A stretch of DNA of 64,000 nucleotides, taken from NCBI GenBank assembly GCA_963758205.1, contig CAVWUM010000005.1, positions 248,001 through 312,000 of the forward strand, read 5' to 3'. Shown in pieces: positions 59,577 through 64,000 of the stretch (position 1 is the stretch's first letter; each line of letters starts with the position of its first letter). The stretch comes from Owenweeksia sp963758205 (GTDB lineage Bacteria; Bacteroidota; Bacteroidia; Flavobacteriales; Schleiferiaceae). Both the position numbers and the translations under genes were made by a program. Under the pieces are notes generated by a model. It did not search any database and had not been told where the DNA came from. It worked only from the letters and a program-made list of their open reading frames with translations.

Positions 59577-60572
59577 ATGGCAATGCTTTGTATTGATAGC
59601 CCTAGCCTTGAGCCGTATTTCAACCAGGCTGTGGAAGAATACTTTCTGAAAAATTTTGATGACAACATTTTTATGCTGTGGCGGAATAACAATGCTATTA
59701 TAGTTGGCAAACATCAAAATACGCTGGCTGAAATAAATGTTGACCATGTGAAAGAACGTGGGATCAAAGTGGTAAGGCGCCTTACCGGTGGGGGAGCTGT
59801 GTTTCATGATCTGGGTAATATTAATTACACCTTTATAATGAGCTATGGAGATGAAGGTGCCAAGGTGGATTTTAAAAAATACAATCAACCAATAATTGAT
59901 GTACTGGCAGGCCTTGGAGTTAAGGCTCACTTCTCCGGCCGAAATGATATTCTTATTGATGATCAGAAGTTTTCGGGTAATGCAGAACATATCTTTCATC
60001 AAAAGCAAAGGGTATTGCATCACGGCACTTTGCTGTATGCATCAGAAATACAGGATATATCAGATGCGCTGAATGTAAATCCGCTTAAGTTTGAGGGGAA
60101 GGCGCGAAAGTCTGTACGGAGTAGAGTGACCAATATTTCAAGTCATCTTAAGGAAGATATAGGTGTGGATCAGTTTCGCCAAAAGGTTATGAACCACATT
60201 ACCGAAATGTACCCGGATGCTGTGCCTTACCAGTTTACTGAAGAGGATAAGAAAGCCATCCAGAAACTGGCAGATGAAAAGTACAGCACGTGGGAGTGGA
60301 ACTATGGTTACTCACCTAAATATGGTTTGAAAAAAGGTGTAAAAACCGATGGTGGTCATGTAGAAGTACATCTTAATGTGGATAAAGGAGTAATAACGGA
60401 GCTGGAGATTTTTGGAGATTTTTTTGTTAACCGCGACCTTGATGAAGTAAAGCAGGCGTTGGTAGGAGTGGAGCACCGAGAAGAGGCAGTTTTAAATCGA
60501 CTAAAGAAAATTAGGAGTAGCGAGTATTTCAACAATATATCTGAAGAAGAATTGGTAGAAGCGTTTTTCTAA
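59577..60572 (+). CDS. lplA: Lipoate-protein ligase A
   Basis: A 331-aa enzyme that activates lipoate with ATP and attaches it to E2 subunits and GcvH. The LplA signature VVRRLTGGGAVFHDLGNINYTF covers about residues 65-86 (read in two blocks: VVRRLTGGGAVFHDLG and NINYTF). The lipoate-AMP loop includes GRNDILIDDQKFSGNAE near residues 121-137. The C-terminal accessory domain (about 245-331) is present, as in full-length bacterial LplA. Length and order are typical. Single gene. Confidence 0.93.
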   Translation: MAMLCIDSPSLEPYFNQAVEEYFLKNFDDNIFMLWRNNNAIIVGKHQNTLAEINVDHVKERGIKVVRRLTGGGAVFHDLGNINYTFIMSYGDEGAKVDFKKYNQPIIDVLAGLGVKAHFSGRNDILIDDQKFSGNAEHIFHQKQRVLHHGTLLYASEIQDISDALNVNPLKFEGKARKSVRSRVTNISSHLKEDIGVDQFRQKVMNHITEMYPDAVPYQFTEEDKKAIQKLADEKYSTWEWNYGYSPKYGLKKGVKTDGGHVEVHLNVDKGVITELEIFGDFFVNRDLDEVKQALVGVEHREEAVLNRLKKIRSSEYFNNISEEELVEAFF

Positions 60573-60604
60573 TGCTGCACTTCAGAACTTCTAACTATTA
60601 TACG

Positions 60605-61243
60605 CTAAAGCCTGATTCGTATTCCCAGGGAGTTTAGAACATCCCATTCCTCAAGCCATTCTTTCTTATTACTCAATAATTTCTGAGAAGGATACTCGGT
60701 GTTGGAGCTGTTTAGAGTATATATACCCGCGCGGTAACGAGTATCGGCAAAAAGGGAAATCCGTTCTGTAATTCTGACACTCAGCATAACGGAAGGTGCT
60801 ACGCCCATGTAGTTTCTCTGATGGTTGATGTAAAATTCAGTTTGAAAGCCGGATGTTTCATAAGTGCCATGGATTTTTGAAAATTCACCGAATATCTCAA
60901 TGCCTAAGCTAGCGGATAATCGTTTTTCACTTAATGGTGTTAATCGGGCTCCTAAGCGGAACTCGGCTCCCCGAATGGAGGATTGCTCATAAGTATCAAT
61001 ACCTGAAGTTTCGACCGAAGCATTGGCATTGGCAACCCCCAGGAAGTACTGAAAGCGAGGTGAGGATTTATACATCAGGTTAATACCTGGAAAATAGAAA
61101 TATTCGCCATCATAATCCTGAGACCAGCCATGACTTTTGGCGTGTCTCAGGGTACTAAGTTCAATGGAGAAATTGCTCAAATCCTGCGCTGTCATCTCTA
61201 AAGTAAAGAAAACAAGAAGGGGGAGTAGAAATAGTTTTTTCAA
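60605..61243 (-). CDS. Outer-membrane-like beta-barrel protein, hypothetical
   Basis: A 212-aa protein with a signal peptide (KLFLLPLLVFFTLEMTAQ) and an all-beta body rich in alternating aromatic and polar residues, such as FRLGARLTPLSEKRLSASLGIEIFGEF (two consecutive strands) and VAPSVMLSVRITERISLFADTRYRAG. The C-terminus ends LGIRIRL, a plausible last strand. It resembles small outer-membrane barrels but I cannot name the family. Convergent with lplA; stops are 32 bases apart. Confidence 0.6.
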   Translation of the reverse strand: MKKLFLLPLLVFFTLEMTAQDLSNFSIELSTLRHAKSHGWSQDYDGEYFYFPGINLMYKSSPRFQYFLGVANANASVETSGIDTYEQSSIRGAEFRLGARLTPLSEKRLSASLGIEIFGEFSKIHGTYETSGFQTEFYINHQRNYMGVAPSVMLSVRITERISLFADTRYRAGIYTLNSSNTEYPSQKLLSNKKEWLEEWDVLNSLGIRIRL

Positions 61244-61350
61244 TTTAGTATATGTATGGAGCGAATGTTTTAAAATTTAAAATTGCCAAAATAGGGTAAG
61301 CTATCATGAGAATGATTTTTTCTGATGGATTTCAGAGTAGCACTAGTTAT

Positions 61351-62520
61351 CTAATTCTTTAATATTTTGTGTACAAGCACTTCTGTATTTCCTGCTTCAA
61401 TCTTAAGAAAGTATATACCACCAGGTCCGTCAAAAACTAGTTCTGTGAAATCAGCTGATTCAAATTCCTTCGTTAGCACCAGTTGTCCAATATTATTGTA
61501 AAGTGTTAAAGTCACATCATATAAAGTGATGTTAAAATCTATGTAAACTATTCCAAAATTCGGGTTGGGAAAAATCTTTGGTTTTAAAAAATGCTCATTA
61601 TCCCATAAAGAAATTTTGTTGGGGTAGTCGCATATCGCCAAATCTATGCTTGAAAATGATTGAGGAGGCATTGGTATTGGAGTTTCAACTATGGCAGAGT
61701 CCGCTGAAAATGATATTGGAAGTAGTGTGTTTGGATTATCTAAGTTCAGCGATCCTAACCCGATGTATAGTTTGTTTTTGAGATAAAACGACCCGTAGGC
61801 ATTGTAAAGGTTGTACCGTAATGGAAATGACTTTATTATCCTACCTGACGGTGAAACTACTCTTATGCTATCACTTAACGCATTTAAGGACATACTTAAA
61901 TCATAAGATACAGGAAACCAAACATTACCATGTTGATCAACAGCTAAATCACCAGTGAAAATATTACAGCTGGAATCACTATAGATTGTAGTCATGTTTA
62001 CCCCATCGTATCGATTTATACTCTGAGGTACAACATTAGACAGTGGTGCAGAGTAATATAAAAAATTACCATATCCACCGCAATTGAAGTTGGGACTCGT
62101 AATAGAGGTATTTATCCACCTTGAGCCATCATAATAACTTGGAGAATATTTATTGAATGCCCTTGTGTAATAATCACCATAAAGTGTTGGTGTAAAGTTT
62201 CCTCCATTTAAATTATTACAGATGGCAAGGCTTGCGGTCTTGGTGTTGGTTAGTAAGGTTGATTGATATGAAACCGTATTACCTATTAAGGAATATTGAG
62301 AGATATCACCAGATGTATTAACTGCATAAAAGCTATTGGTGTCACAATTTATCGCAGTACTTAATATATAATTTCTTATAGGCTGCACCGGCTCTGATGA
62401 ATCAAGAGATGTGTGAAAGGCACCTATTGCAGGGTTAAATTTACTAAGTGGATTTACTTGGGCCTCAACATTTAGAAAGCATGCAATTATCCAATAGAAT
62501 GTTAATAGGTGTATTTTCAT
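61351..62520 (-). CDS. Secreted protein with T9SS type A sorting domain
   Basis: A 389-aa protein. The start at ATG 62520 (MKIHLLTFYWIIACFLNVEAQ) gives a clean signal peptide; the longer frame is rejected. The central 290 residues show repeated strand-loop segments such as QHGNVWFPVSYDLS and KNKLYIGLGSLN, suggesting a beta-propeller, with no catalytic motif recognised. The C-terminal 75 residues are a type A sorting domain: IFPNPNFGIVYIDF, LYNNIGQLVLT, GGIYFLKIEAG. It is followed on the same strand by no close gene; the next T9SS gene upstream is 27 bases or more away, so co-expression is possible. Confidence 0.75.
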   Translation of the reverse strand: MKIHLLTFYWIIACFLNVEAQVNPLSKFNPAIGAFHTSLDSSEPVQPIRNYILSTAINCDTNSFYAVNTSGDISQYSLIGNTVSYQSTLLTNTKTASLAICNNLNGGNFTPTLYGDYYTRAFNKYSPSYYDGSRWINTSITSPNFNCGGYGNFLYYSAPLSNVVPQSINRYDGVNMTTIYSDSSCNIFTGDLAVDQHGNVWFPVSYDLSMSLNALSDSIRVVSPSGRIIKSFPLRYNLYNAYGSFYLKNKLYIGLGSLNLDNPNTLLPISFSADSAIVETPIPMPPQSFSSIDLAICDYPNKISLWDNEHFLKPKIFPNPNFGIVYIDFNITLYDVTLTLYNNIGQLVLTKEFESADFTELVFDGPGGIYFLKIEAGNTEVLVHKILKN

Positions 62521-62612
62521 TTGTAAAAACTTAATGCTGAAAAAGAGCCTAGATACCTTATGTAAGTTGGGCAGAATAAGGAGCATGGTCTTTTAATCCA
62601 GATTTATCTAGC

Positions 62613-63908
62613 TTAATGACAAACCGGCAACTTTAAAATCCTAACATCCGGGCCATGTTGAAGCTTTAGCACATAAACACCATTTGCAATTTCATCTAGT
62701 TCTAACGTGTGTTCTCCGGCCTCCACAATCGTCTGATTCAAAATCTGCGCGCCATTCATTCCTGAAATTGTAATTTCAGTATTTTCCATTTCTTCCGGAA
62801 GGTTAAGATAAAGTTTGTTTCCAGCAGGCACTGGATATACCTTGATGTTTTGCAACATGTTTTCAGCCAGGCCAACATTATTAACTACAAAACATGCCGA
62901 TGTATCATTGCAGCTGCCATCAGAAGTTATTAGGGCATAACTCCCATTTGTGGTTACAGTAAAACTCTGACTGGTTTCACCTGCCAGCGGAGAATAGCCA
63001 TTGTTACAATCTACCCATTGGTAGTTTACACCTGAAACATTTGAAGTAAAAGTCAACCAGTTTTGCGATACCTTATTACCCACCGTATCTACCGTAAGGT
63101 TTGTAGTTACAATACTATCACAGCCTTGCGAACTCCTAAGGGTATCTATATAAGTACCTGTTGTAATTTGCGGTTTGCCACCAGCAAAGTATCGCTGACC
63201 ACGGCAAATGCTGGTATTCACAGTGGATGTAACAGTAGGGCAGTTGGTATGGCCCAGTAGCATAACATTATCAATAAGCCAACTGTCACTACTGGAACTG
63301 CTCCGTGCCGTAATTTTTACTTTAATCTGAGATACAGATGAAGGAAAGTTAATTTTTGCAGTTGCATACCCATCAGTGGTTTGTAAGCCACTATTGGCGG
63401 GTTGAAACATGGCTTCTGTAGCCGGTAAGTAGCTTACCTCCGCTACTGCGGATGCCGAATAGGCCCATGAGCAATTATTAGCTACGGCACCTCTTATTCT
63501 CAATCGGTCGTAAAACGTGGTGCCTCCATCTGTACTCAGTTCTACCAAAATATAATCCAGATGATCAGGGCCACCAGAGCTGCCATTGAGGTTCATAGCT
63601 GCTATTTTAAAAAATACAGTAGTGCTATCATAACCCGAGGGTACCGCAATATTTGCAAAGTCCAGCGTTACGCCACTACTTACTTGTACTGTATGCCAGG
63701 CTTGAGAACCATTTATACCCAAAGGGCTATTAGCCGGTGTGGCATTGGCAGGGGACAAACCAGATTGAAAAGCCGGGGTACCTGTATAAGTCCAGGTAGG
63801 TGTTGCAGGGCTGTTCTCAAAATCCTGAATAGCAATGGTGTCCTGCGCTCGTAGAAGTCCATTAAGAAAGAATAACAAAAGGGCGGTATATAGTAGTTGT
63901 TTCCGCAT
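62613..63908 (-). CDS. Secreted protein with T9SS type A sorting domain
   Basis: A 431-aa protein with signal peptide (LLYTALLLFFLNGLLRAQ). An N-terminal jelly-roll-like domain (about 25-215, with FFKIAAMNLNGSSGGPDHLDYILVELS as consecutive strands) may bind carbohydrate or protein. A Cys-rich module follows (CPTVTSTVNTSICRGQRYF, SQGCDSIVTTNLTV), then an Ig-like stretch (VSGVNYQWVDCNNGYSPL) and the type A sorting domain (IKVYPVPAGNKLYLNL, ISGMNGAQILN, IANGVYVLKLQHG). The final residues VCH extend slightly beyond the usual tail. Same type as the gene before it and the two giants. Confidence 0.75.
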   Translation of the reverse strand: MRKQLLYTALLLFFLNGLLRAQDTIAIQDFENSPATPTWTYTGTPAFQSGLSPANATPANSPLGINGSQAWHTVQVSSGVTLDFANIAVPSGYDSTTVFFKIAAMNLNGSSGGPDHLDYILVELSTDGGTTFYDRLRIRGAVANNCSWAYSASAVAEVSYLPATEAMFQPANSGLQTTDGYATAKINFPSSVSQIKVKITARSSSSSDSWLIDNVMLLGHTNCPTVTSTVNTSICRGQRYFAGGKPQITTGTYIDTLRSSQGCDSIVTTNLTVDTVGNKVSQNWLTFTSNVSGVNYQWVDCNNGYSPLAGETSQSFTVTTNGSYALITSDGSCNDTSACFVVNNVGLAENMLQNIKVYPVPAGNKLYLNLPEEMENTEITISGMNGAQILNQTIVEAGEHTLELDEIANGVYVLKLQHGPDVRILKLPVCH

Positions 63909-64000
63909 AGTTGAGAAGTATTATTAATATTATATCTGTGAAAATAATGAAATTCAGCAAAGCGATTAAACCGCAGAAACATCTGCAAATAAAAAGTCCC

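Overview
The window looks like chromosomal DNA from a marine or freshwater Bacteroidota, probably Flavobacteriia or a close relative. The main clues are several secreted proteins with type IX secretion system (T9SS) sorting domains, both gliding-motility-type (type B) and type A. Other clues are Bacteroidota-specific families (DUF4293, DUF4159), a Rho factor with a long Asn/Gln/Asp/Lys-rich insert, a UbiA-type prenyltransferase of the geranylgeranylglyceryl-phosphate type, and promoters of the form TTG-N16..22-TAnnTTTG. Genes are densely packed on both strands. No gene-free gap exceeds 300 bases; the largest is 2052-2321. I see no rRNA, tRNA, CRISPR array, insertion sequence or prophage.

Layout. 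1-13443 is mostly housekeeping: a 5'-truncated Cys/Met-type PLP enzyme, bestrophin, a methyltransferase, an AI-2E-type permease, a cytochrome b plus molybdopterin oxidoreductase pair, Rho, DUF4293, NhaC, and a tight operon of DUF2520, KdsC-like phosphatase, UbiA prenyltransferase and Maf. 13641-23021 holds four tandem paralogues, each secreted, Cys-rich, PKD-containing and T9SS type B. 23028-28184 is a cytochrome c maturation operon (ccmB, C, D, E, F) with a PIN-type toxin-antitoxin pair inserted between ccmE and ccmF. 28377-35000 holds small membrane, stress and hypothetical genes, including a SatD-DUF3307 pair preceded by 28-bp-periodic palindromic repeats. 35129-44313 has a DnaJ-domain protein, hisS (split by a frameshift), hutH, a type B T9SS protein, a THUMP-like methyltransferase and DUF4159. 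44511-59106 encodes two giant MAM/fibronectin-III repeat proteins, about 1690 aa (split by a frameshift) and 3136 aa. 59189-63908 has a cold-shock protein, lipoate ligase, an outer-membrane-like protein and two more secreted proteins with type A tails.

How the parts work together. About 24 kb, more than a third of the window, encodes surface or secreted repeat proteins that would rely on T9SS for export, though no T9SS machinery gene lies here. The ccm block makes c-type cytochromes, and its CcmE carries Cys in place of the usual haem-binding His. The SatD pair looks autoregulated through its iteron-like operators.

Caution. Four genes (first tandem paralogue, YdeI-like gene, hisS, first MAM giant) are each broken by what looks like a single-base indel, with the rest of the protein intact in another frame. 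Since hisS is normally essential, consensus error in the assembly is the simplest explanation, and these genes should be read as probably intact in the organism.
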